Shown: positions 38,334 to 45,823 of the stretch, piece by piece | Layout of the letters: every line of letters begins with the position of its first letter | Position numbering within the stretch: position 1 is the first letter of the stretch | Source: a virus | Length of the DNA stretch: 50,488 nt | IMG/VR virus record: IMGVR_UViG_3300025327_000042 | Coordinates: 1 to 50,488 of that record | Strand: one strand, 5' to 3' | Program-made: the position numbers and the translations under genes | Notes under the pieces: generated by a model | Database searches by the model: none | Seen by the model: only the letters and a program-made list of their open reading frames with translations | What the model was told of the DNA's origin: nothing

Positions 38334-40330
38334 GCAAACTAGTTCCAGGTTACGGCCCCTTCACCGCCCCGCTCCTCGTCATAGGTGAGGCGCCTGGGAA
38401 GGAGGAGGTACTGGAGGGCCGGCCGTTCGTTGGCGCCTCGGGCTGGCATCTGCGAAGGTTCATCAAGGCAGCGGGGCTGGATCCGGAGGCCGATTGCCGG
38501 TATGACAATGTCATTCCCTACAACCTAGGAGCCCTCCCCAAGTCGGCCGGGGGGCTGCGTAAGGTGGTGGAGGAGCATTGGGACCACCTGGGGGATACGC
38601 TAGCAAGAACGACTGCGCGGGCTGTGTTGCTGGTAGGCAGGGCAGCATTGCTGCGATTGACAGGTAAGACTGGCATCCTACGGGAACACGGATCGGTCTA
38701 CATGATCGGCACCCCCATGATCGCCACTGTCCACCCCGCGGCCGTGTTGAGAACTAAGCTAGAGTCATACTGGCCGCTGGTCGAACGGGCTGTCAGTAGA
38801 GCCTGTGACTACGCGAGGGGGATGCCGTTCGATCTGGGCGCGCAACACCCACCGTGGGAGTACGTGGGGGCGCGGCAGTTGGATGCGGCCTTGTCTACTG
38901 CTAAAATCGTCGCGATCGACACGGAGTTCGACGAGCGGACGAACCGCCCGTTCCTGGTCGGTCTCACGGTGAACGGGTACAGTGTAATGTCATGTAAGCC
39001 GACGACCGATGTCGTGCTGGTGCTCAAGAAGCATATGCTACGTCGTGATCTACACAAGATCATGCACCACGCGCCCGCGGACATCACAGCTCTGCTGACA
39101 CTAGACATCGACACCGCCCCGCCTGTGTTCGATACGATGCTAGCTCACTCGACCTGCTACTCGGATCTGCCAGTAGGGTTGTCGTCCGTCACGCTCTTCC
39201 ATCTGCATCACTGGTGTAACTGGAAGGACATGCCGCATGATGATCCTCGCTACAATGCTATAGATGTGATGGCAACGTGGAGGGTACATGGATTGCAGAT
39301 CGGTGAGCTACATCGGCTAGGTCTGACGGAGGTCTATCACAAGGAGGTCCTCCCGGCCATGGCCTACACGATGGCGATGGAGGCGAGGGGGTTGCAGGTA
39401 GATCACGACCGCAGCCTGGCGCTGGTGAGCAGTGCGCGAATCGAGCAGCGCCGGTTGATGAGTACCGTGCGAGACGGCGCTGGGGCTATCTTTGAACGTC
39501 GCAGGAGGCCGCTGGAGACAGACCGAGATGTCCAACTTACAGAGATCGCGACCATCGAGGGGCAGCATAACCGTGAAGTGGTCTCCTATTGCCTGACCCA
39601 TGACACCTACGTTGGCCTGGCCAAGAAGAAGTTCGGTGAGTGTGCCTGCCCTGACATCTACAACCATCCCTGGAACGTAGAGCGCCGTGCAGTTCTAGCC
39701 GCGAAGAGAAAGCTGGTCGCCTCCATCTCGACCAAGATCAAACGCTGGACGCCTGGGTCTACCATGAAACGTGCGCGGGGCGGCAAGATGGTAGAGGCCC
39801 CCACAGGATTCGACCCGGGCAACAATGATCACCTACGGTGGTTGCTCTACGATAAGAACGCGCTCGCCCTGCCCCCGCAGCGAAAGCGAGACGAACATGG
39901 TAGTCTCACGCTCACGGCCAACGCTGACGCGATCGCCAGGCTGCTCGCCCACAAGGCAGTACAATCCAGGCCAGACATGGTAGAGTTACTTGGTGCCATC
40001 AAGCAATACCAGCACCTTGACAAGATGGTATCCACCTTCTACCAGCCACGTGTGGACGAGCACGGTGTGGCACACCCGGAGTTACGGATCTTCGGGACGG
40101 GGACGGGTAGACCCGCTGGTGGCCCGGACTCAGACCTCTTCGACAAGAGGAAGTCCAGCTATTCATACAACGTGCTCAACATACCCGAAGAGGCACGGTC
40201 CATATATGTGCCACACGATAGGCTAGATATAGCTAGCCTGCACGTCGCGTATAAGGAGCACCTGGATGACCTGAAAGACGACATCGAAGACTCTGCGGGG
40301 CAGGCCAGAGAGGGAGGAGAACTTCTGTAA
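38330..40330 (+). CDS. DNA polymerase I family, N-half: UDG-like, 3'-5' exonuclease, and thumb/TGR region (666 aa)
   Basis: ATG at 38330. Residues 1-160: uracil-DNA-glycosylase-like domain with GEAPG (19-23), GRPFVGASG and HPAAVLR (135-141). Residues ~190-330: proofreading exonuclease with AIDTEF (D197, E199), D251 and YNAID (Y308, D312). Then the polymerase thumb and finger entry, ending with FGTGTGRPAGGP and VLNIPEEARSIYVPHD. The catalytic palm is missing and is supplied by the next large gene. UDG-polymerase fusions are known from SPO1-like phages. Divided gene; see findings. Confidence 0.85.
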   Translation: MSKLVPGYGPFTAPLLVIGEAPGKEEVLEGRPFVGASGWHLRRFIKAAGLDPEADCRYDNVIPYNLGALPKSAGGLRKVVEEHWDHLGDTLARTTARAVLLVGRAALLRLTGKTGILREHGSVYMIGTPMIATVHPAAVLRTKLESYWPLVERAVSRACDYARGMPFDLGAQHPPWEYVGARQLDAALSTAKIVAIDTEFDERTNRPFLVGLTVNGYSVMSCKPTTDVVLVLKKHMLRRDLHKIMHHAPADITALLTLDIDTAPPVFDTMLAHSTCYSDLPVGLSSVTLFHLHHWCNWKDMPHDDPRYNAIDVMATWRVHGLQIGELHRLGLTEVYHKEVLPAMAYTMAMEARGLQVDHDRSLALVSSARIEQRRLMSTVRDGAGAIFERRRRPLETDRDVQLTEIATIEGQHNREVVSYCLTHDTYVGLAKKKFGECACPDIYNHPWNVERRAVLAAKRKLVASISTKIKRWTPGSTMKRARGGKMVEAPTGFDPGNNDHLRWLLYDKNALALPPQRKRDEHGSLTLTANADAIARLLAHKAVQSRPDMVELLGAIKQYQHLDKMVSTFYQPRVDEHGVAHPELRIFGTGTGRPAGGPDSDLFDKRKSSYSYNVLNIPEEARSIYVPHDRLDIASLHVAYKEHLDDLKDDIEDSAGQAREGGELL

Positions 40331-40433
40331 GCTGTGCTGTGATTACAAGGCGAGTGTGTGTACGAGGTGTGGGCGGTGTGAGGAGTGTAGGTGCAAGCCG
40401 TGGTGCGAGAGGGGGGAGAGGGCGAGGAGATGA
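40275..40433 (+). pseudogene. Cysteine-rich open frame between polymerase halves, no usable start
   Basis: In the +1 frame relative to the polymerase, this frame has seven CxxC/CxC-type cysteine pairs and motifs (for example FCKLCC, VCTRCGRCEECRC, KPWCE) and ends by ATGA overlap with the next gene. Upstream AAGGAG and ATG-ACC are followed by TGA at codon 3. An SD-like GGGAGGAG precedes CTT at the end of the polymerase ORF. Either a frameshifted C-tail of the polymerase half, a recoded gene, or a decayed zinc-ribbon gene. Confidence 0.4.
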
Positions 40434-41407
40434 GCGACCGTTGCTTCGTGAGCGCTGATTGGATCAACGTCGAGGGACGCCTGACAGCACACTTCTCGGG
40501 CGACCCTGTCCTCACGGCTGAGCTGGACGCCGAGCTGTCCGGTGGTCACAAAGTCCACGCGCTGAATGCCGCGCTCATCTACGACATCGACCCGGCTGAT
40601 GCTAAGACACACCTGGTCATGCTAAAGGGGCAGATGCGACCTGCCTACGATGCCGGTAAACGACAGACACACAGGTGGAACTATGGGGGTGGGCCACGGA
40701 ACATGGCGGAGACCTTCTGGCTGCCCCTCGACTTCTGTAAGGCCGTGGACGCCAAGCTATCGGCAAAGTATAGCGGCGTGGCAGAGTGGAGGAAGAGGCT
40801 GGTGGATCATGTGTTCGGACTGTTCCTGTACGCGTGTGGGAACTGCAGCTACCAACAGGAGGAGAGAGGAACGTGCCCGAACTGCTCGCGGCGGGGCGTG
40901 GCTGTCCCGTTGCGGTATGCAGGCGTGGTGGAACAACCTGCTCGCATGCTCTACACGCCCTTCGGCAGGCTGCGTCGGTACCCTGGCAAGCGCAAGCACG
41001 GGATGAATGCAGTCGCGGCACAACTGCCACAGGGGTCCGGCGCTAGCATGTGGTATCGTACCTTCGATCTGTTGCACAGCCCGGGGATAGCGGGACCTCC
41101 TGGCAGGCTGGTCTGGGACACGGACGGCTATACTTACAGTGACCTGCTCACCGCTGCCCAGGACACGTTCGTGGTCGCTGGCACCTACGACTCCTTCCTG
41201 ATGGAGTGTCCTACCAGGGACGCCGGGAAAGTGCTAGAATGGTTGGTCTGGTGCATGGAGCAACCATGGTCAGAGCTAGGCGGCAAGAGGTTCCCCGCGG
41301 AGGGCTCGGTCGGGGGGAATTGGGAGAAGTGGCATGAGCGGAACAACCCGGGGGGGCTCAGGGAAGTTGCCGTCAGACCTCTTAGTGTTAGTAACCCCTA
41401 CATGTGA
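40430..41407 (+). CDS. DNA polymerase I family, C-half (palm/fingers, 325 aa)
   Basis: Starts MSDRCFVSADWINVEGRL, so motif A (D10) is only ten residues from the N-terminus. A variant O-helix (K77 and Y85-G86), a zinc-ribbon insertion (C136, C139, C149, C152), TPFGRLRRYP, the QGSGAS helix, and motif C as TYDSFLMEC (Y253-D254-S255) follow. The joint with the N-half falls at a precise alignment point in the family. Same reading phase as the N-half, so the two may descend from a single gene. Confidence 0.85.
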   Translation: MSDRCFVSADWINVEGRLTAHFSGDPVLTAELDAELSGGHKVHALNAALIYDIDPADAKTHLVMLKGQMRPAYDAGKRQTHRWNYGGGPRNMAETFWLPLDFCKAVDAKLSAKYSGVAEWRKRLVDHVFGLFLYACGNCSYQQEERGTCPNCSRRGVAVPLRYAGVVEQPARMLYTPFGRLRRYPGKRKHGMNAVAAQLPQGSGASMWYRTFDLLHSPGIAGPPGRLVWDTDGYTYSDLLTAAQDTFVVAGTYDSFLMECPTRDAGKVLEWLVWCMEQPWSELGGKRFPAEGSVGGNWEKWHERNNPGGLREVAVRPLSVSNPYM

Positions 41408-41516
41408 GTGCTGCGACGGCCGTCCAGCAACGATCTGCGATGACTGTTTCCAAGAGGGCTTGCAACGACATTACGAGGAGGGATTCCGCGATGGGAAAGA
41501 GAGCAGGGAAGACTAG
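41334..41516 (+). CDS. Zinc-ribbon protein overlapping polymerase end (60 aa)
   Basis: ATG with GGAGAAG upstream, 74 bases inside the polymerase C-half in another frame. CECC and CDDC pairs separated by eight residues, then a basic-acidic helix (GLQRHYEEGFRDG). The deep overlap is unusual for this genome. Confidence 0.6.
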   Translation: MSGTTRGGSGKLPSDLLVLVTPTCECCDGRPATICDDCFQEGLQRHYEEGFRDGKESRED

Positions 41517-41706
41517 CTTGAAGGTCGCGCCGATCGAGATAGACCTGCATGGTATCATGGCAGATAAGGTGGAAGTCGGCGTGACCTATGGCGTGCAGCG
41601 AGCGTATAAGTACACGAGTAAACCAGATGAGGCGACTATCATCGAGGCGATCCACAACGCGGTGATGAACGAGCTAGCAAACTTGTTCGTGTGGGGGGAT
41701 GAGTAG
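41491..41706 (+). CDS. Hypothetical protein (71 aa)
   Basis: ATG at 41491 with GAGGAGGG upstream chosen over earlier Met. Alternating strand-helix (KVAPIEIDLHGIMADK, VEVGVTYGVQRAYK) then helix. Unknown. Confidence 0.6.
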   Translation: MGKRAGKTSLKVAPIEIDLHGIMADKVEVGVTYGVQRAYKYTSKPDEATIIEAIHNAVMNELANLFVWGDE

Positions 41707-41708
41707 TC

Positions 41709-41954
41709 ATGGCATCACCTATCGTACCCCGTTCGTGGGATGCCCATCTTACTCGACACGAAGCTTGCAGTGGTGTGTTGACCTCCATGGGCGATGTCAT
41801 CTGGTGTGCTAGGTGTGGGGAGGAGTGGCGCGGCAGCATGGCGCCTTACGCGAAGTGGCCGCCCCCGGGGGGTCGTGCTAGAGACGAATACGAGGCCCGC
41901 TTTGTAAGCTGCCCCAGCTGGCGCTGCTCCTGCTGTGGAGCCTACATTGAGTGA
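41709..41954 (+). CDS. Zinc-ribbon protein (81 aa)
   Basis: CARCGEEW and CSCCG near the ends and Cys at 20 and 68 form two zinc-binding pairs. ATG is preceded by GGGGATGAGTAGTC. Ends in overlap with the next gene. Function unknown. Confidence 0.65.
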   Translation: MASPIVPRSWDAHLTRHEACSGVLTSMGDVIWCARCGEEWRGSMAPYAKWPPPGGRARDEYEARFVSCPSWRCSCCGAYIE

Positions 41955-42159
41955 ACTCTCCCTCCGCCCCATCCCCATCTGCCGCCACTGCAACCGTGAG
42001 CTGGTGATGGAGGCTGTGGCGAAGTACGGGGGGAGATTGTCTGTCGTGCTACGTTGCCCCAAGCACGGCACGTTCGATCCGATGAACAAGAGAGCGTATA
42101 GGCAGGCACTAGTAGGCAATAAACTACAGCCCACGGTGGGTCACAGGAGCCCGCGATAG
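41947..42159 (+). CDS. Small zinc-ribbon protein, TTG start (70 aa)
   Basis: TTG at 41947 with TGGAG six bases upstream, in the stop overlap of the preceding gene; a GTG at 41935 is an alternative. CRHC and LRCPKHG pairs with a strand-rich middle (YGGRLSVVLR). Unknown role. Confidence 0.6.
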   Translation: MSELSLRPIPICRHCNRELVMEAVAKYGGRLSVVLRCPKHGTFDPMNKRAYRQALVGNKLQPTVGHRSPR

Positions 42160-42267
42160 ATGTCGCGAGGTTATTGGGACACAAGTCGAGCGCGCCAGCT
42201 CTGGGGCTGGCAGTTCGGCTTTTATGTGTGTCGAGGTATAACTCGTGGCCGTTTCGAGAGGCGCTAA
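42160..42267 (+). CDS. Possible small protein (35 aa)
   Basis: ATG directly follows the previous TAG and the stop is three bases from the helicase start. Trp/Arg-rich with an aromatic stretch (WGWQFGFYVC). Fits the gene spacing but too short to assign. Confidence 0.4.
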   Translation: MSRGYWDTSRARQLWGWQFGFYVCRGITRGRFERR

Positions 42268-42270
42268 CGT

Positions 42271-43695
42271 GTGGACAGCCTTGAAGTCTACCGGGAACAG
42301 TTGGACCAGCTCCTCGATGTTGCCATCAACGTCGAGGGGGACGAGGAACTTCTAGGGAAGGTCGTAGCACTCGCGAACATCACGCACGCGAATGCCACCC
42401 CGGCCGAGTGGGAGTCCCTTTGTCAGCGCATCCGCACGGTCTTCAATATCGATGAGCACGACCTCGCGCGGGCGTTGGGGGTAACGACACCACCCGACAA
42501 GAGTGTCCCGCTCGCAGCGCCCGTTTCTTTCGAGTCGTTGGTAACAGATGGGTGGTTCGGCCGGTACCTGGAATACACAGCCGAGTCAGAGGCCCCCGCG
42601 CAATTCCACTTCGGTGCGATGGCGGCGTGTATATCAGGGGCGCTGGCGAGACGCCCGCTGATCCAGTGGTCGGTGGCACCCACCTACCCTAACCTGTATG
42701 TACTACTGATAGGGCCTACAGGATCACGGAAGTCGTCGGCGATGAAGATGGCGGGGAGTCTAGTCACACGAGCGTTCCCGACGACCAACATCCTACCCTC
42801 CGAGGGCTCACAGCAAGGCTATGCACGAGCCCTACGACGCCGCTATGCCGAGACGGCCCGGGCCGCGGACGGCCTCATACTGGCATCCGAGTACGGCGTG
42901 CTGGTAGGTAAGGACAAGTATAAGACCGAGCTGGCAAAGTGGCTGACCGACTGGTACGACTGCCCGGACAAGTGGTCGAGGGCACTTTCCATGGAGGAGT
43001 TCTACGAGCTGGACAATGTATACCTGTGCCTGTGCGGATGTTCCACGATGAGTTGGCTGTTGGACCTGCCCCCCGACGCTGTGAAGGGCGGGCATCTACC
43101 ACGCCACATCCCCTTCGAGGCGGCAGGGAGACGGCATCGAATGGCACTGCCCAAGTTCGATGAGCGGCTGGCCGCTGAGCTGATCGAGTCTCTGGGGGTG
43201 CGCCTCAAGACGGTCATGGAGCACATGGCGTTTGATCCCAGCGCCGAGAAGTATCTCGTGTCCTGGTATGAGGGCGAGCTATGTCGCCAGGAAGGGGCTA
43301 CCCAGGATGAGCAGGTGCTGGCCTGGTACGCTCGCAAGCAGGCGCACGTTATCAAGTTGGCGGTCGTCTGGCAAGTCGCCGATGGTGGCCCGCCCGACGC
43401 GCTCCAGGCTGAGTGGTTGCATCGGGCACGACTTGTCCTTGACTGGTGCGATTCGACGGTGTACAATGTCTACCGGCAACTCGGTGTCACCGAGGAGGGC
43501 GCGCCCGTGGAGGCTGTGTTGAGGTTCATCCAGAGCAGAGGCGGAAAGGCTCAGCAGTCTGACATAGTCCGCGCGTTCAGGAACAGGTACAACGCCGGCC
43601 GGGTGAAGGGGGCGTTGCAGACGCTCGCGGCCGCGAGGATGCTGCTGGAACGTAAAGGCCCTGCCTGGTTGGGCTCGGTGTGGGAGGTGAGATGA
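42271..43695 (+). CDS. Replicative helicase/primase-type ATPase (DUF3987-like, 474 aa)
   Basis: Walker A is GPTGSRKSS at 148-156. The segments QFHFGAMAACISGALARRP and APTYPNLYVLL before it, and the downstream LILASEYGVL and LCGCSTMSWLL, follow the DUF3987 phage helicase pattern. A winged-helix-like C-terminus (GGKAQQSDIVRAFRNRYN) could bind DNA. It follows the polymerase genes; probably the phage replicative helicase. GTG start, GAGAGG upstream. Confidence 0.7.
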   Translation: MDSLEVYREQLDQLLDVAINVEGDEELLGKVVALANITHANATPAEWESLCQRIRTVFNIDEHDLARALGVTTPPDKSVPLAAPVSFESLVTDGWFGRYLEYTAESEAPAQFHFGAMAACISGALARRPLIQWSVAPTYPNLYVLLIGPTGSRKSSAMKMAGSLVTRAFPTTNILPSEGSQQGYARALRRRYAETARAADGLILASEYGVLVGKDKYKTELAKWLTDWYDCPDKWSRALSMEEFYELDNVYLCLCGCSTMSWLLDLPPDAVKGGHLPRHIPFEAAGRRHRMALPKFDERLAAELIESLGVRLKTVMEHMAFDPSAEKYLVSWYEGELCRQEGATQDEQVLAWYARKQAHVIKLAVVWQVADGGPPDALQAEWLHRARLVLDWCDSTVYNVYRQLGVTEEGAPVEAVLRFIQSRGGKAQQSDIVRAFRNRYNAGRVKGALQTLAAARMLLERKGPAWLGSVWEVR

Positions 43696-43913
43696 CGGAG
43701 TACCAGAAACTACACGAGCTAGCTGCCGGGCTGGGGGCCGCGATTCCTAACCGTGAGCTGACTACTGACAGCTACGGCTCCTACCTGCTACAGCTCATCG
43801 AGGCGTTGTATGATTATACCGAGCGACTAGAGAACAGGATCGCCGAGCTAGAGTTCCCCGGGATGGAGTATCCTGGTCCTGGTAAGGCGCGCGACGATGC
43901 CCAACCGAAGTAA
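43692..43913 (+). CDS. Hypothetical helical protein (73 aa)
   Basis: ATGA overlap after the helicase, with GGGAGG upstream. Helical (SYLLQLIEALYDYTERLENRIAEL), then Pro/Gly-rich end. Coiled-coil type, unknown. Confidence 0.6.
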   Translation: MTEYQKLHELAAGLGAAIPNRELTTDSYGSYLLQLIEALYDYTERLENRIAELEFPGMEYPGPGKARDDAQPK

Positions 43914-44067
43914 ACAGGGGGGTAAGGGGAAGAAGTCTCGTCGTGTATCTGGCCTCGGCGTGAAGCGAGTCCGCGGCAAGGCTAGTAAACCCCGCGGTAT
44001 GATCGGCAGTTCGAGGATGTTTCCAGGTAGCTGGTGGCAGGGGCATGACTTTCTGGGGGGACGGTGA
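43897..44067 (+). CDS. Very basic small protein (56 aa)
   Basis: Overlaps the previous gene by 17 bases. First 35 residues are Lys/Arg/Gly-rich (KQGGKGKKSRRVSG and KRVRGKASK), the rest aromatic (SWWQGHDFLGG). Likely a nucleic-acid-binding peptide. The 64 bases after it carry no gene. Confidence 0.55.
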   Translation: MPNRSKQGGKGKKSRRVSGLGVKRVRGKASKPRGMIGSSRMFPGSWWQGHDFLGGR

Positions 44068-44131
44068 ACACGGATAACATGGTAGTCAAGGACTACGGGT
44101 AAACCGGTAATTATCTATCAGGAGGGAACAC

Positions 44132-44419
44132 ATGAAACTCATCCACATCCGTCTGAACGGACCCGGGGGGTATGCCATCCCCATCACCTTCTCCGACCTG
44201 TTCATCTTCGGGGGGCTGCATAAGCAGCGAGCAGGTGACACAGTCGAGGTGCTCACCGCATTTATCGACCGCTGGAAGCACTGTAAGGTCCACTACAACG
44301 ACCTCACCGCGCCCACCCCGGGCAACGTCGTGGCCGCGCTGCGGCAACTCAGGACCTGGGCGGGGGAATGTCCTGATGAGAGCTGGGAGGTCGAGGTGAA
44401 GGAATGCGTGGCACCGTAG
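44132..44419 (+). CDS. Hypothetical protein (95 aa)
   Basis: AGGAGGGA upstream of ATG. Compact alpha/beta protein (KLIHIRLNGPGGYAIPITFSD, then DTVEVLTAFIDRWKH). Overlaps the following gene by 16 bases. Confidence 0.6.
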   Translation: MKLIHIRLNGPGGYAIPITFSDLFIFGGLHKQRAGDTVEVLTAFIDRWKHCKVHYNDLTAPTPGNVVAALRQLRTWAGECPDESWEVEVKECVAP

Positions 44420-44595
44420 CTAAGAGACTTCGTGACGAGGCATCCGTCAGGGCGACCAGCCGTGACATGCACATCCTGCATGTCGGCCGCAAGGGGGACA
44501 GAGATACGATCATGTACGCGCCAGGACATCCCCGACGACTCTACCAGGACATCAAGACATGGTACAAGCGGTCGTTCACTTCTACCAGGACGTAG
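44404..44595 (+). CDS. Small conserved phage protein (63 aa)
   Basis: Starts MRGTVAKRLRDEA and ends with RRLYQDIKTWYKRSF, typical of a short basic phage family. Role unknown. ATG lies inside the preceding gene. Confidence 0.65.
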   Translation: MRGTVAKRLRDEASVRATSRDMHILHVGRKGDRDTIMYAPGHPRRLYQDIKTWYKRSFTSTRT

Positions 44596-44597
44596 TC

Positions 44598-44696
44598 ATG
44601 GACTGCCCGCTGTGCAGTGGGAAGCTAGTTGTGATACACTGCAAGTTGGTGTGTCCCTGGTGTCACCTTATCGTGGAGAACTGCAATGGAGACTGA
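44598..44696 (+). CDS. Small zinc-ribbon protein (32 aa)
   Basis: ATG at 44598 with AGGACG upstream. CPLC, HCKLVC, CPWCH and a final Cys form a compact ribbon typical of phage zinc-binding peptides. Too short for most gene finders. Abuts the endolysin. Confidence 0.6.
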   Translation: MDCPLCSGKLVVIHCKLVCPWCHLIVENCNGD

Positions 44697-44698
44697 CC

Positions 44699-45154
44699 AT
44701 GCCTAAACTCACGAATGCTACATGTACCCAGACCTTCTACCTTGCGTTAGCGATCTGGCGGGAAGCACGGGGAGAGCCACAGCTTGGTAGGACTGCGGTG
44801 GGGTACTCCATACTCAATCGCGTGGCCCGACCATCGTGGTGGGGCCGCACAGTTGACGAGGTCATCACGAAGAAATGGCAGTATTCGTCCCTGACTGATC
44901 CCCGCGACAAGCAGCTCACTCGCTGGCCCTTGCTCAGTGATACCTCCTGGCAGGAGTGTCTAGGCGTGGCGATGCAGCTCTTGTTCCCGGGGGTCGCCGC
45001 CGCGCCAGTAGACAATCCCGTCCCCGGCGCTGACTCGTACTACGATGTAAGTATCACCGCCCCGAAGTGGACCGTTACAGCTCGCAAGTGCGGGCAGGTG
45101 GGACGGATCATCTTCTACGATGTTGACCATGACTACGAGAAGGAGGAGAAATGA
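44699..45154 (+). CDS. Endolysin: SleB-type cell wall hydrolase (151 aa)
   Basis: ALAIWREARGEPQLGRTAVG (17-36) with the presumed catalytic Glu22 and SILNRV match the Hydrolase_2/SleB lytic-transglycosylase-like domain. The W-rich segment (RPSWWGRTVDEV) and KKWQYSSLTDP are in family order. No signal peptide, so release depends on a holin. It lies on the plus strand, not in the late minus-strand operon. Confidence 0.8.
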   Translation: MPKLTNATCTQTFYLALAIWREARGEPQLGRTAVGYSILNRVARPSWWGRTVDEVITKKWQYSSLTDPRDKQLTRWPLLSDTSWQECLGVAMQLLFPGVAAAPVDNPVPGADSYYDVSITAPKWTVTARKCGQVGRIIFYDVDHDYEKEEK

Positions 45155-45642
45155 AGCGCGCGATCGTGATAACCGTGATCGAACTGGTAGCACTGGTAGG
45201 CTGGCTAGCGATGGGGGGATTCGGAGTCGGCCCGGCACTCTTCCTACTGGCCGGACTCATTGGCGAGCACGTCGTGTCGAGTAGGTTGAGGGGCGGGCTA
45301 GGCAAGGTCGTGGCACTCAGCGGGTCCGAGGCGATCATCTGGGTCCTGTGGCTGGCTATCGCCGGGGTGAATCCTGTAGCAGCCGCCATCTTCCTCTTCG
45401 CCACCATGTTCGTGCAGCACAACGTCGAGCTGAGTTCGTTCTCGGAGACGCCCATCAAGGGCTTCCTGTTCAACCGCCGGTCACTCGACATCACCGCGCT
45501 GGAGACGGTCGGGGGAGCAGTGTGGTTGGCGCTTGTCCAGGCCGGCCGGCCGGTGATCGGGGCGATCGTGCTGGCTGGTACGCTCCTGTTTGAGCACATT
45601 TCACAGGGTAAGAAGCTGGGGGTGCTGAGTAATCATGGTTGA
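45151..45642 (+). CDS. Membrane protein with three repeated helical hairpins, holin candidate (163 aa)
   Basis: Three ~40-residue units, each with hydrophobic helix, W-L-A, turn, second hydrophobic helix, and Glu/Gln-His near its end (GEHVV, VQHNV, FEHIS). Units at about 8-43, 58-93 and 113-150. About six membrane helices. Its start overlaps the endolysin stop (ATGA), which makes a holin or lysis role plausible though unusual. Confidence 0.65.
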   Translation: MKRAIVITVIELVALVGWLAMGGFGVGPALFLLAGLIGEHVVSSRLRGGLGKVVALSGSEAIIWVLWLAIAGVNPVAAAIFLFATMFVQHNVELSSFSETPIKGFLFNRRSLDITALETVGGAVWLALVQAGRPVIGAIVLAGTLLFEHISQGKKLGVLSNHG

Positions 45643-45823
45643 CCTCTGGCATGGCAAGCCCGTGACTGAAATGGACCGCGAGGAACTTATCAAGGCCCTA
45701 CGTGACTCTTGGGCGCTGTTTCATGCGGAGCGGGCCGTGCATAGCCACCAGCTAGACTTCATGCTAGCTACTGGCCCGCCCGATAGCCAGCTCGTGCCGC
45801 CCCCGACACCTGCCGACCCTTGA
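45635..45823 (+). CDS. Small helical protein (62 aa)
   Basis: Overlaps the membrane protein by eight bases and its last 56 bases overlap the convergent giant gene. Starts MVDLWHGKPVTEMDREELIKAL, helical, with a Pro-rich end. Ends the plus-strand block. Confidence 0.55.
   Translation: MVDLWHGKPVTEMDREELIKALRDSWALFHAERAVHSHQLDFMLATGPPDSQLVPPPTPADP

Noticed and set aside
40220-40438. Group I intron in the polymerase gene
   Set aside because: Only ~219 bases; no clear core elements, boundaries do not show U at the 5' side with G at the 3' end, and the insert holds coding-like sequence. Cannot be excluded without structure search.
44432-45154. Longer 240-residue endolysin starting at 44432
   Set aside because: Starts inside another gene and crosses the zinc-ribbon gene; ATG at 44699 fits the SleB domain and gene spacing.
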